Positions 47,091 through 59,279 of a stretch of DNA of 64,000 nucleotides are shown one piece after another. Origin of the DNA: Phyto melanocephala (taxonomy: Eukaryota; Arthropoda; Insecta; Diptera; Rhinophoridae); NCBI GenBank assembly GCA_941918925.1, contig OW799236.1, positions 74,676,465-74,740,464 of the forward strand, in the 5' to 3' direction. Within the stretch, counting starts at the first letter, position 1; the number at the start of each line of letters is the position of its first letter. Under the pieces are notes generated by a model that searched no databases, was not told the DNA's origin, and saw nothing but the letters and a program-made list of their open reading frames with translations. Position numbers and translations under genes: made by a program.

Positions 47091-47344
47091 AGTTTGTTGT
47101 CGATGTTAGAAAAAAAGCGAAATAGTTAAAGCAATATAAACAAAATGGTTAATTTTATTTGTTTATAGAAAAAAAAGTTAAAAAATATAGAGAATCATCG
47201 AAGTCATAAAATTTGGTTTTTGGTGAAAAATTTTGTTAAGATTTTCAAAGAGTTGAAAAAAAAATATTTGGTTTGTTTCTAATACTTTATTATGAAAATT
47301 TATGATTTTTTAATTTATTCTTATAGTAAGACGCTTTACCAAAC

Positions 47345-47560
47345 CCATTTTTTATATCCTCCACCTTTGAGGGCAAGAGGGTAATCATATAGCTTCGAAA
47401 TTTTGTTTTTAAGTTTTACAATGTGCAAATTGAGTTAGTTGAAATCAACATTTTGAAGTCACCATATGCTGTACACACAGTATATGGTAGCAATTTCTTA
47501 AGAATATTCGGGTCAAACTTATGATTGGAAATAAGCAAGATTGGGTTTCAATATGCTGTG
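47345..47560 (+). mobile_element. DINE-like fragment
   Basis: TATATCCTCCACCTTTGAGGG resembles the 5' end. The fragment continues with ATAGCTTCGAAATTTTG, GAGTTAGTTGAAATCAACAT, TTTGAAGTC and GTATATGGTAGCAATTTCTT, then AATATTCGGG. Diverged; the 3' half is missing. Confidence 0.45.
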
Positions 47561-47839
47561 TGCTAACTAGCAACATGTTATCTTTCCCTTATGGAAATTT
47601 TCCCATAAAATGGTTAGCTACGTGTTAGTTACAACACAGCTTGTTATTATGCATAACGCAGTAGATTACTATTCGTAGTTTCAAAAATTAGTTCCGAAGA
47701 TAATTGCAAACTTGATTTATAACCGACTTAGATATAATCATTAAATTCAACTGCTAAGAATTTTATCTAAAACTTACAAACGAAATTCGCAAAAAAAAAA
47801 TCGATTTCTTCATAAAGAAATAAATTAAAAATAAACTGA

Positions 47840-48310
47840 CAAGCCATGCCGAATCTAAAAATAATATTCACCATCATGCAAATAGGTACATATAATTTAA
47901 TTTTAATATATTTAACTGTATTCTAGTAGTCAAGTCCTTTCATATGATACTAATATTGATGTGGTTGGGAAAAAAATATCCGCCATTTTGTTTAATCCGC
48001 CGTTTAGAATTTTAACTCTAATATAGCTTGGTGTATTCTACTGGCCAAACTCTTTTATTTAATACTAATGTTGTGGTGCTTAAAGCCCTGATTACTATAA
48101 TTAACCCATATATGCTCCATTTTATTAGGGGCGCCATCTTGAGTTTTAACCGTTTCAAAAATTACTGTATTCTACTGACCAAGAAGTTTCGTTCGATACC
48201 AATATTGTCAATATGTGATGTGGATAAATTTTTAATTAAATACTATACTAAGCTCATATAAAATATTTTTTTACATTATTTTATATTGGCGGCCATCATG
48301 AATATTACAT
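47840..48310 (-). mobile_element. DINE-like fragment, third subfamily, tandem units
   Basis: It starts with a worn hairpin (GCCATGCCGAATCTAAAAAT), then TTCACCATCATGCAAATAGG. Three units of about 130 bp follow. They contain GTATTCTACTGGCCAA or GTATTCTACTGACCAAG, a TCGAT/TTTAATAC-AATATTG segment, and a GCCATTTTGTTTAAT-like phrase. The same units occur at 63629-64000. Confidence 0.5.
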
Positions 48311-48699
48311 TTTTTATAGTGTATTATTATTATTATTATATTATTAGTTATATATATATATTATTATTAGTCAAATTTTTTTCCCAGCAAAAAAAAGAGA
48401 TGCGAACGCAATATGGAATGCATGAGTTCAACCCATGAGGAAATGGTTCAATTTACATGCATGATTTTAACATTAAGATGTGTTTATATGAACATTTTAA
48501 TAAAATTCACTTCATTCTTATAAGTGCAAAAACTATTTTTTATTTGCAGAAAGCATTCCTCATGTCTCCTTTTGCACTTATGAATTAGAAGTCATGAAAA
48601 ATGTTATTTACATTAAACTAGTAAAAACATTGTTTGCTGGGTTCTTTGAAAACTACAAAGTTCTAATCTGTTGAAATAAATTTTAATTTGTAAATATTA

Positions 48700-48930
48700 T
48701 AGAAAAAAACACCAAAGCATTTGTTTTTTGTGCTTATATCTCAGTTAGTTTCAAAGCGATTTTTTAGTTTTAGTCAGGAATAATTTTTAAAACTAAGTGA
48801 ATCCAAAAATTAATTAGAAGCTTTAGTAACTTGATATACTTAAAAGGTATACATATATAATAAATATTAAATATGGGGAAAAAAGAGGTACCTGTGTATA
48901 TTTGTTTATATCTCAGAAAGTTTAACTGTT
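48700..48930 (-). mobile_element. possible DINE-like fragments
   Basis: Two phrases resembling the GCTCATATCTCAG block (GTGCTTATATCTCAGTTAG at 48730 and GTTTATATCTCAGAAAG at 48903) sit in minus orientation. The rest is too diverged to align by eye. Confidence 0.3.
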
Positions 48931-49097
48931 TGAAAATCCTAAGACCTTGGCTGACTAATGTATAGTATTAAAATCGCAATAATAATTTCGAACACTATTT
49001 TTATTTATATATGGTTGGTGGTGTAGAGAGTAATAGCTTCGAATTTGACCTACCTTATATTCTTAAAAGTTAACTGTCTAATTAATAACAAATAACT

Positions 49098-49166
49098 TGG
49101 GTTTATTAAAGGCTTATTTGACAAATTTCTGTACAACATTTCTTAAATAAGTCTTTAATAAGCCAT
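49098..49166. repeat. dispersed hairpin repeat, copy 3
   Basis: GGGTTTATTAAAGGCTTATTTG and, inverted, AATAAGTCTTTAATAAGCC flank TTTCTGTACAACATTT. The most diverged of the three copies (see 14270 and 31216). Confidence 0.55.
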
Positions 49167-49701
49167 AATATATATTATAATATATTTTATATAGAATTTC
49201 TGGTCTTAAAAAATTACATTTAATAAAATGTATCTACATATATTTGTACCATCTAACCTGTTTTAAAAACACTACTAACATTTTCTCCCGAGTGTAAATT
49301 AGTGCACAGATATGAAGAAACACCATCAAAACATTAAAAGGTTAATGGCTTTAAATAAAACAATTAAAAACTGTAGTAAAAAGAATTTTTAAAATCATTT
49401 TGACAACTTTATGATTTGTAAATCATTTTATGCTTACGAACGAGTAAGTAACACAACCTTTTTTGGACAACAAAAAAACAAAAGTTTCCGTTAAAAATAC
49501 ACCATTAAAAGATGAAACGATAAAAATGTTGAACTATTTGCTTTTTTATTAAGACAAATTGGTTACGTTCCAATTCTGTTTTTTACACATTAACAGGGAA
49601 ATTTCTTTAAAGAAAAAACTCTCACTAAAAAGGTAAAAAGTATTTTTTTTGTTGTTTTCTTTTTTTTTCAAAAAGTTTACAGAAAATAAACATAAACTCA
49701 C

Positions 49702-50007
49702 CGTTATCAGTGAAGCATCTTCCAAAACATCTGATTTCAAGTTACGTCCGCCGCCAGCTAAATTGCCATTACTAGAGAGCAGAACGCTGTTTAAAAGATT
49801 CTTAAAACTTAAAGACGTATAACTAAAGGGCGAAAGTATGGTAAAGGCCATTGAACTTTCAAAAAGTTGCATCGCAAATATCGCATACAATACAATGGCA
49901 ATTGGCCAAAGGCCACTATGACAACGAACACGACCACGACCAAATAAACGATTTATAATTTCACTTTTTTTAAACATTTTTCCAATACAACTGGGTGGAT
50001 TTTTCAT
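49702..50007 (-). CDS. first coding exon of an unidentified, probably secreted or membrane protein
   Basis: The minus strand opens at ATG 50007-50005 (context AAAATG, favourable for flies) and runs 102 codons to ATAACG|GTGAGTTTATG, a consensus phase-0 splice donor at 49701. The N-terminus is basic (MKNPPSCIGKMFKKSE, then RLFGRGRVRCH). It is followed by a hydrophobic segment at residues 33-49 (LWPIAIVLYAIFAMQLF) and SSMAFTILSP, a likely signal peptide or signal anchor. The rest is polar (LSSNGNLAGGGRNLKSD, VLEDASLIT). Composition, lack of stops and the donor set it apart from surrounding AT-rich frames. A second ATG (residue 11) could be used. The following exons lie at lower coordinates beyond an intron, possibly outside the window. 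I do not recognise the protein; cell-surface or neuropeptide-like genes often start this way in flies. Confidence 0.65.
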
Positions 50008-50026
50008 TTTACTTTTCTTTCTCACA

Positions 50027-50034
50027 CTTTTATA
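50027..50034 (-). promoter_or_regulatory. TATA-like box upstream of the exon
   Basis: TATAAAAG reads on the minus strand 20 bp before the ATG at 50007. If used as a core promoter, transcription would start about 25-30 bp downstream, at or just past that ATG. Initiation at codon 11 (49977) would then be favoured. It may instead be chance within a 5' UTR. Confidence 0.25.
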
Positions 50035-50067
50035 GCTTTTTGATTTTTTTACGGCTACTTGCTGCAA

Positions 50068-51059
50068 AATACTGCAAAATGTTTACGGACAAAAAAAGGA
50101 AAATATATGAAAAAAACTAAAGAAATTGCACTAGTACTTGGGCAGAAAAAAAAGGCGAATATGAGGCAGAAGCATTTGTTGCAGCAAGTTATTGGAAAAC
50201 ACACACACAGAAGTTTCAAAACTTTTTTCAGCTGCCTTTGTTTTATAAAAACTTAATAAAAACACTTTTTAGAAACTGATTTTAATTTTTTGTTTTATTT
50301 CCCACTAAATTTGTATTTAATATTTATATTTTTCTTTATAATTTTTTATAACATTTCTCTTTGCCAACCTTATTTCAACTAAAATTTTTTTTAAATTAAA
50401 AATTCATTTGCATGTTAAAGCACCGCTATTATTTGGCGCGTTTTTCTATTTAACTTTGATTAAAAGTTTTAGGTTTTTTAGTTAATAAACCGCTCAACTT
50501 GAATGCTTAACATCGACTGCATTTATATGCTCGTCCAACTTAAATCAAGCTTAATTTTAAGTCTCACCTGTTGAAAGATCGCTTTCATCGTTCATACCTG
50601 GCAAAGTTTGATGTTGCATTACCAACATGTTGGCCATATAAATATACTTTATTTCTATTCTGGTAACTGGGTTGTTGGGTTAAATAAATCGTGTTAATCA
50701 TTACTATCAACATCATTATTGTGCATCGTTGCCTTTATTGTTGATAGATTTAAATTTGTTATTTATTCATAAATATATAATGATTGATCTTGAGAACTGT
50801 GAAAAAATAAAAAAAATAAATTTTTATAAAGAAACAGTGAAGAGAAGCTTGTTTTGATATTCTACAAAATAATTTAAATGTGTATTTGGTTTATGTTCAA
50901 ATTTAAATTAGACTTTGACCAGCTCAAATATTAAATATGTTAATATTGACCATTATTTTTAAATCCACATAAAGCCTAATGAATGACATCTCTGTATAAA
51001 TTTATCGAAAGACTATGTATGATGAAAATATCTTAAAAGTTGGCTTATAAGTACTATTC
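50068..51059. other. upstream region of the minus-strand exon
   Basis: This would hold the 5' UTR and promoter of the gene whose exon is at 49702-50007. No second exon or promoter element is clear. The frame at 50059-50256 (plus) is antisense and K-rich and is not a gene. The overall sequence is AT-rich. Confidence 0.35.
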
Positions 51060-51062
51060 TTA

Positions 51063-51822
51063 AGGTGAATTCACCCATTTGTTCTGAACAAAATTTTTTC
51101 CGGAGAATGACATTTTTTACTAAGAGTTTTCTGCAGAACGATTCACCCATTTCAGAAAATTTGTCCGAAAAAACAAAGCTGCCATATAATATAAATATGC
51201 AAACAGTTGTATAAAGTGGCAGCACCGCTAGCAAACTATGTAAATAAATACAAACGTAAATTATTTCATTAAAATATATGTGAAGAAAATGTCGGATAGA
51301 AGAAAACTAAAATTATTATTTTTAATTGAAGTGCATAAAATCAATTTGTTTACAAAAGAAATTTATAAAAAAAAAAATCGAAAATAAAGAGAGTCGCAGT
51401 GAGAAAAATCTTAAAAGAAAGAAGATCACACGGCTTATTTCACACATTGGTATTATTGCGACCGATTATGACCCTATGCCTAGGTTTTTGTAAATAAATG
51501 AATGTATAAATAAACTAAAATGTGCTTACGACCGATTCCAGTGGCGGCTCCTATTTCATTCCATAAACCCTGTTTTACAAACATTCTCTTCCTGGTTTTT
51601 TTAATTCTTCTATTATTTTTGAGCAATATTTTCATTAAATTCCATTTTAATTGTTAATTTTCGGCAAAAACAATTTTTGTATAATAAATGTACTGACACT
51701 GTGTGATGTGGCAACCAAATTTAATTTTCATGTAAATATTGAAAAAAAGTGGCATCCCAATTCAGTTTCTTCTGAACAAGAATTAAAATTAAACCAATTC
51801 AAGAAAAAACTTTCTGAACAAA

Positions 51823-51865
<43 letters not shown>

Positions 51866-51932
51866 AGTAAAACGTCAAACTCAATATGAAAAAAATTAGT
51901 TTTGAACTAAAATTTTATGGGTGAATCCAGCT
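51063..51932. mobile_element. PIF/Harbinger-type MITE, second family
   Basis: Inverted ends AGGTGAATTCACCCAT and AGCTGGATTCACCCAT lie between TTA duplications at 51060-51062 and 51933-51935. The interior repeats the theme (ATTCACCCATTTCAG at about 51150; TTCTGAACAA words near both ends), as in subterminal binding repeats. It contains a (TC)n microsatellite at 51827-51862. At 870 bp it has no coding capacity; frames at 51013-51234 and 51651-51899 are non-genic. Confidence 0.65.
51827..51862. repeat. (TC)n microsatellite
   Basis: About 18 uninterrupted TC units inside the MITE. Confidence 0.95.
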
Positions 51933-51935
51933 TTA

Positions 51936-52554
51936 GAGTCCCATGATGACTTTTTTCTAAAAAAGGTATGAGTTGCTCCGAACAAGGGTTCCTCAGTAGG
52001 TGGACTCTTAAAAAGTAAGAAAGGGAAGGAAGCCGTATGATGCTCACAAACGCTTTAAGCAGTATGGCTGAACAGTATTGAAATTTTATCAGAGTATACT
52101 CAGTTTGTTTACTGTGTGTGTGACAGGACATGGAAACTGCAAGTATTATGTGATTAAGATGAAAAACAAGAGAAGAGTGAGTGAGGGATATGCCTAAAGT
52201 AGGCTAAGAAAACAGTACATATCCGAATATCTTAGCAGGTGCATACTCTTTGGGGAAACTTTGTCTAAAACAAATGCTCACCAATACAAAGGAATCCACG
52301 ATTAGGAAGGTCGGCATTTACCAGACGACAAATTTGCTCTATTTCAGCATGGACTTACCTGTAAGGAAACCATTAATACCAGTTAAAGTCCGGAAATAAA
52401 ATGAGAAATTGGTCTCTTTTGGTGTATCCCCAACATGTAGCATGATAGCATTGTTCATATAAAATCCGGTGTTACAAAAGTTTTATTATTTAATTCTGAG
52501 AAAATGGGATAAAATATTTTTGAAGCACAAATTAATACTAGTTTATCGTTTTTA
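51936..52554. other. non-coding stretch, unrecognised
   Basis: Less AT-rich than average at 51930-52130, but with no motif or splice pair that I can support. Confidence 0.35.
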
Positions 52555-52965
52555 CTAACAAAAAAGTTACTAGATAGGTAGGAAATGGGGATGTAGGAAG
52601 CAAGAGCCGCCTCCAGCATCCACACTCGGAGACCAATATGGTCCATTGTGTTTCCCTTTATATAATGAATATAGAGGATTGATTAGAAAGAGAGAGAGAG
52701 AGAGGGTTGCTGAAGATATAGCAAATGAAAATAAGAAATAGTTAGTAAGAAATGAGAATAAAAGAAAGAAATTCCTTACGAGCACCAGCCACCCAACCTC
52801 CACGATGAATCCGATGATATTCACCAGCTTGCATTCCGAAACATCACCCAACTCATCGTGGAATCATCTACTTAACCACTTCAGCCTGTGATTCTGTAGC
52901 CTCAGGAAGTGAAAGAAAATATGTTCCAGAGTATCTGTCCAGCTGATAAAAAAAAAATAAAAAAG
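52555..52965 (-). pseudogene. 5'-truncated non-LTR retrotransposon (LINE) 3' end
   Basis: The minus strand reads WTDTLEHIFFHFLRLQNHRL and KWLSR, then after one stop FHDELGDVSECKLVNIIGFI and VEVGWL. This matches the end of I/Jockey-group ORF2, where a T-EH-LC-CPAL motif precedes L----F---L-D-----L--FI---GWL. The 3' UTR follows with CACAATGGACCATATTGGTC and CGAGTGTGGATGCTGGAGGC, and a CCTACCTA-type tail ending near 52558. A (GA)n run sits at 52688-52704. The two minus-strand frames here (52455-52646 and 52570-52851) are parts of the LINE and its UTR. Confidence 0.65.
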
Positions 52966-54888
52966 CTGAAAAAAGTTACTCGATGTTGGAAATCGTACCT
53001 GGTATCAAAAATGCATTCCACTCGACTAATATCGGAAAAGTTTGCAATACAATTTGATTACAATTTAATTTAATTTAACAAATATTTTAGAAAATTAATT
53101 AATAAAAAAGTGAATTCAAGCCAAACAAAATATGATTTATAATAAATTTGAAATGAATAACTTTAGATAAATTTGAAAAAAAAATTACAAAAGAAAATCA
53201 AGAACAACTAGATGTAACCGGGTCATATACGAACAATGATTTATGTATGGATCCAAATTATATAAGAGAACATATATTAATGACAATTTTGTTGGAAATA
53301 ATGTGTGTTCATTTTAATTTTTTTCTTGCTGAAATTATCATTTTCAACCAATTCTTGCATACCTAAAACCGTTTTAGTACACAATTACAAAGACAAAAAA
53401 AGTCTTTGATAGTTGGAAGAAAACCCATAAATTTAAATTTTCTAAAATGTTCATTAAAAATTTGTACACCTACTGTAATTTTAAATACTTAAACAATAAT
53501 TTTAACACGAGTAATAAACACTCAAGATCAAAGCATCAGGGTCTCTGAGCTTACAGAGGTTACATACGTTAGAAAAAAAACAAATAATTCGCAAAATTCG
53601 ACTGAAACAAATTAATTTATATTAAATAAATGACAGTCATCATCTTATATGAACGTAATTTGACAGCACCATCATTATCGTTATCATCATTAAATTTCTA
53701 ATAAATAATAATTGTATTTAAACAGATTAAAACGTAATAGTTGTTTTTACAACTTAATGAAAATAAACAAACAATAAAAATAATATTAATCATCATATTA
53801 AGAAAACTACATCAAATTAAAATAAATGCTGAACAAAAAAAAAAAAAAAAAAACAAAAATGAAAATTGAAAATTATAAAAGAATAAAATTAACCAAGACA
53901 GTCCGCCAGTTAGTCAACATTAATTTATTTCTTTTATACATTTTAAAAAAAATAGAAGACGAATAAATTGTTCATACGAAAAACTTGTTTAGCACGCGTT
54001 CAACTATGAAATAATTTAACTTGTAATTCATGATTATTTCATTTATGTATATTTATCTTTCTTTCCCCTTGTGGAAAGTGATAGCTTTTTAGCGGTTTTA
54101 AAAGCCTATAATGAGCTAATGCTACCCTCAAACAGCGTAAATTGTTCTGAAGTATAAAAACCGTTAATGTTTTGATTAAATTTTTACAAGACTGTTATGA
54201 TAATATTTTCTTTGCTTACTATACAGTAAAGTTGGCTGCAAAACAACTGTAATTGGTTCGTTTTAGTTTTTTTTTAATTGTTATCGTTAAGTTAAAATTG
54301 CTGTTACAACGCTTACAATTGTTGGCAAGCGTTGTGCTTAGCACTCACCCCGAAGCGACAAACCTTAACAAGAGCATCATAGTTATGAAATGAACATTGA
54401 TGTTAAGTTAGTTATGTTTTATAAAACCCACTAAATATAAATAAAAATTGAGATAAAAACGTTAGAGGCCAAAAAAATCGCTATAGTACAGTCAATTCAA
54501 TACCTAAAGCTCTATTAAAATTGGATTTTCTTATTGCAATGTGTTGCCGCTGCTGTATTTCGGTTTGCTTCATACATACTCTTTTTGCATAAAAACTTTT
54601 GACATCTAAATAAAGCTTATCACTCTTGTTTAGATTTGGCTTTAAGAAACAATATTTATTTTATTGATGTAGCTTTTTGGCGTCTTATTCCTGATTTAAC
54701 ATGTCACACAGCTTGAATTAGGTTATTTGGTGCAGTTTAAAATACAGAGTAATTATTGGAAATCTCTCATTCAATATATGCTTAAAGCATAATTAACACT
54801 AGTAACCAGATCTGGTTGGAAGGATGATAAATACGTACTAGGCTTTAATGCCATTTTTGTATATTTTACATTAGTTGCTATATAGAAC
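52966..54888. other. AT-rich stretch, no gene seen
   Basis: No recognisable element; an A-run at 53829-53852 and generally low-complexity AT-rich DNA. Confidence 0.4.
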
Positions 54889-55480
54889 TGAGCTGTATAA
54901 GAAATATGCTCTATTTGAAAGTCGTTATAATCCCACCGAACAGGCGATTGAAGCTGTTGTGACTAAATTTTTAATCACTTTCTCTTTATTCGACATCACT
55001 TCACCTACCCGAAGCAAAAAGTACGTAATGAGAAAAAATGGCTGCTAAATCGGATATTGTCAACGGAGATCACGGTCAATTCGTGGCCGTTGAACTTGTT
55101 TAACCAAAATTGAGGAATTGGACTTGGATGACATGTGGTTTCAAGAAAGCGCTTTCTAGTGACACATGAAACAGGAACCTATTGAGATGCGAGTTTGATA
55201 AGCAATTTACGCCACCTTCAGAAGTAATTCACTAGCCGCCAAAATTTAATTTGATCTCACTAAACCATGCTGATAAGTGAAGTTTCTCATGAATATTGAC
55301 AAGCCAGCCATAAATCCAGAACTTGAAGTTAACATGTCAGCTGGCACTAATAAGACACCATCTGAAACGCTGGAAAAATATACTAGATCATTAACTGATA
55401 AGCCGCATACCGCGTAGCCTAAAACAATATTTACATAAAATTTTCTGCAAAAAGTATATGACAACCATTCATTTATAGTC
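54889..55480 (+). pseudogene. mariner transposase remnant
   Basis: The plus strand reads ELYKKYALFESRYNPTEQAI then VTKFLITFSLFDITSPTRS, the N-terminal helix-turn-helix/linker region (...R-PTE-TIR-VV-KFE-T-SL-DI--PTR). Next is IEELDLDDMWFQESAF, the worn second catalytic motif (WFQQDGA). The text after that is less clear. The deletion between the two blocks removes the first catalytic aspartate. Element ends are not identified. Confidence 0.65.
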
Positions 55481-57605
55481 CTAAATAAATATTTTGTTCG
55501 CTTTTGCAAATTTTTTTTGTTTTTTTCAATTTTAGATACTTAAGTCACACCTAATCCTATATTTCTTATAACTATTCTTCTAAATTAACATCACTTTTCT
55601 ACTATAGGAGTACATGCTCATACAACTGGTATTATATCGATCTCAAAAAAAATAAACAAAAACACCAAATTTACGATTACAATCATAAACAACACCGTAA
55701 ATACACATACAAACAACAAATACAAAGAAATATGTTGCATCTAAAACAATGACAAACAAGATTTAAGCAAAACAGCTGATTTGTGGTAAATATAATGTAC
55801 TTATAAATACACTGCAACCTGCAGTTGACAGCCGGTATGACCAGATGAATAAGTTAATTTCAACGACTCATGGCCAAATGGCCATTTTTTTGCAGAATTT
55901 ATATCTCATTAACTACATTAGTAAGGCACACCAAATTTAATATTGGTTACTCTTAGATCTAACTGCGTGTTCCCGAAAAATATTGGCGGTATAAGAGGGA
56001 GGAGATGGGTACCCCCCATACAAAGTCATTAAAAATTTTCTTATTTATTCAGAACAATAGCGAGGTACACCAAATTTAATGTGGGTAGCTTTTAGAACAA
56101 ACTTATGTTCTTACAAAATATTTGCGGTATAGGAAGGGTAGATAGGTACCCGCCATACAAGAAATTATCAATTAATTCATAAACATATGTTCTTCACGCT
56201 TTCGCTTAATTACCTGCCATAAAAATGCATTGAGTACAAATTACCTAAAAAATGATTTTCTATCGACAAATTGATTTTTTTAAAAGTTTAAAAAAGTTAA
56301 TTTGTGAGTACCTAAGAATCAAATATATTAAATCTCACACGCTATTTTTTTTTTTAAATAATTTTTATATACAATAATAACTAAGATGACGTGTGACTCG
56401 CGCGAAATAAATAACGACTTTTGCACATTTCTTACAAAAACACATAAAACAACAACAACAGCATTTAAAGTGTTATCAGAATCCTCGAAGCGCTTTTTGT
56501 TGGTAAACGCAACACGTTATTGTATTACTAATTCGTTTAATTCATTTGTTTATCCTTTAAAAAATTGTATATTAAAATCTCAACGCGTCTCTACAAAAGT
56601 ATCGTTAGCTAGTTGACATTTATTTGTTGTCTAGTGATGTAGAGTTTTATGTACTTTAAGTGGGTATTTTTAGTTTTCACGGTATTTCACATTTTTTTCA
56701 ATCAATCCGCGAAATTACTGAATTTGGCCCCCGTGTGCGACGACATGTACGAAAACAACATTATTATCATTGATGTTTAAACACAAGCGAATGGCAGTAA
56801 TATTTTACTACAACTTGCTTGCACTGCAACCACTAATTTGTTGGCTGTATTCAGCAATTGCTGATGATGACTGAGTCCTCCAGGTTTGAATGTTTTTTTT
56901 ATTTTGATCTAAACGTCCTCGCTAAATATTCGTGCATTGGGTCAAACATGTTTTTGATTGCATTTCATTCGTATTTCCATAAATGAAAATACAAACAAAC
57001 ATTTGAATGTGAGTTACTGTGTGAATGCACACAGCAGATACGGTTGTTAACAGCTTGAAATTGATCTGGCAGTCTGTTATTTGGAATATTTAGTGTTGGT
57101 AAATTAAAAACGTTGATTAAAATTGTATAATTCCGGCATTTAATAACAAACATTTGCATGCTTACGACTGCATGTAATTATTTTACCAGTAATCGATTAA
57201 TTTGTGTTTAAATGCCAATATTTAAATTAAATACAACGATTCGTCATGTATAATATAGAAAACCTCAGGCGGTGATTATTTTTGTCATTTGAAAATAATT
57301 GCATTGAGAGTTTTTACTGAATTGATTTTTATTACAAAAACATATTTGTAACAACACTAATATAACAACTTTGAACTTTAGAATAGGGTGGGCCAATTAT
57401 CACCAAATTGATTAAAAATTTAGTACATTTTTTGCTAATATATTTTCTTGTTTTTATATTCAGTATGCAAAATAATGCCTTTTAAAAGACCCTCGTTTTT
57501 AGCTTCGCTGTTATAAGCATATTTTAGAGCATTTTCCATAACATGTTAACATGCGACTGATGCGATCGAATTTTTGCAGCAATATTGGCACTGAGTTCAA
57601 AGAGT
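55481..57605. other. mostly unrecognised non-coding DNA
   Basis: Apart from the tandem duplication at 55922-56162 nothing is recognised. The 76-codon frame at 56386-56616 (MTCDSREINNDF...) has no known motif and no splice signals. Confidence 0.35.
55922..56162 (+). repeat. two-copy tandem repeat, period about 139 bp
   Basis: Each unit contains CACACCAAATTTAAT or TACACCAAATTTAAT, then GGT-ACTCTTAGA/GGT-AGCTTTTAGA. It continues with AAATATTGGCGGTATAAGAG or AAATATTTGCGGTATAGGAA, and GGTACCCCCCATACAAAG or GGTACCCGCCATACAAGA. It resembles internal repeats of fly non-autonomous elements, but no ends were found. Confidence 0.65.
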
Positions 57606-57613
57606 GTCACGGT

Positions 57614-59014
57614 CAGAGTACGAAAACAAACAAAAGGAAACGTTTCCAATAGTTTTGTTTCGATCATTTCAGAGAGGGAAAACAAAACGAAACAAAACCC
57701 AGGTTAACGGTACATGCATTTTGTTTTGTACTATGAGTGCAAACAAAACCAGAATCGAAAAGTTCTCAGCTTCAATATGTAACATGCAAAACAATACAGT
57801 ACAATACTTTCTGCAAACGTTTCAAAACGTTTGCTGATTGATTTGTTCTTTACCTACCGTTGCCACATGCAAGTGCAAGTGAAAAAAAACCAATACACTA
57901 CAGTTACAGTTACGGCAAGTAAAGGGACAAGCCGAAAAACAGTGTTGTCTAATACTGAGTTTTTTGTTAACTCAATAATATATCATACAATTGTGGTAAA
58001 TAATTCAGCTAATTTTTTTAATAAATATGTATGTGGCAGCACTATTGGATTACGTCTTACTATCCAATTACGTTTATGAAATGACATTGATGTGGCAATA
58101 ATTGCCTTTGCATTTTTCCTTTTTTCCTAAATAATTTTTTTTACTGACTTGAACTTATATCACGTGGAGTGTAAAAATCTTTGTATAATTAATAAGTTAA
58201 CTTTATTGGAATTAAATAAAAAATCTTGAAATAAAAAATAACAAAAACCAAATTGTTATATGTATATATGTATATGAAGAATATTAAGAAAAAATATAAA
58301 TATTCATTTAAAATGTAAGTTTTAATATAAATATCAAAATTTAATAAAAAAAATTATATTAAAAGGTTACATGTCTAAAGGTAACGTTCAATAGTAGCAA
58401 CACTTAATTACCAATTGAAGCAGCGCCATTTGTTTTAAATTTGTTTGAAGTTTATTTGTTGACGACATTTTAAAAATGAACTTGCACTGTGCTGTGTAGC
58501 CACTCAAAAAATTTCTGTGTTTTTTTTGGCATTTCTCCTGATTTTCGTTAGTAATACGTATACACTACTTGCAAGTAAATACTTGCCTGTGGCAACGTAG
58601 GGTTACATGAAAAAATCTACATGTTTATTGCTGCTTGTTGTTGGGAATTTTTTAACATTTTACCTACCTACATTAATTTTACGATCTTAATAACGATATG
58701 AAGTCACTGACTATAGTTTGCGAATTGGTAATGGTGCATTGTTATTATGATTGTTATAATCTTTTTGTTCTGCAAACGTTTGCAAACGTTTCATTCTTGT
58801 TTCGTACTCAAACGAAACATACCGTCAAAGCAAAGCCTAAGTACAAAACCCGAATTGTTTTATTTATTGAAAAGTTGTGGTTTTGTTTATGCTCTTTTGC
58901 ATTGAAAAGTTTGTGGTTTTGTTTTGCTCGCAAACAAAACGATTCATGAAAATTGAAAAGTTTCTGACTTAGATGATTTGTACTGTGTTTCGTTTCGTTT
59001 CTTTTCGTTCACTG
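57614..59014. mobile_element. hAT-type non-autonomous element with perfect 8-bp duplication
   Basis: The 8-bp direct repeat GTCACGGT at 57606-57613 and 59015-59022 is exact. Inverted ends are CAGAGTACGAAAA and CAGTGAACGAAAA, both continuing into A/G-rich sequence (GGAAAC, GAAACGAAAC). Subterminal regions hold CAAACGTTT palindromes (TTTCAAAACGTTTGC near 57820; GCAAACGTTTGCAAACGTTT near 58773) and many GTTTTG/CAAAAC words, likely transposase-binding motifs. The middle is AT-rich with no transposase. Frames at 57604-57837, 57831-58079 and 58698-58949 come from these repeats. Confidence 0.8.
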
Positions 59015-59279
59015 GTCACGGTCTTGTTCAAATATTATATATAAATATTATACTCCGTGAAATAAACCCTTAAGAAAATAATTGGAAAATAATTTTTGGA
59101 ATTTATTCGCTCTCCACTGGCTGTGGGCAGTGGCTCAATCCTAGTAATAAATTTTTGTGTTGGCACAAAAGTTCAGCAAACAACTGTCACCTTTAATAAT
59201 AAAACTTGAGGGTTTATCAAATATATTATATATAGAGGTTCTATCAGTAGGAAAGGATTTTTTCAATTTAGGGTAATTT

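Noticed and set aside
56386..56616. 76-codon plus-strand frame starting MTCDSREINNDF
   Set aside because: Composition is not low-complexity, but there is no motif, no splice signal and no context; length is within chance expectation.
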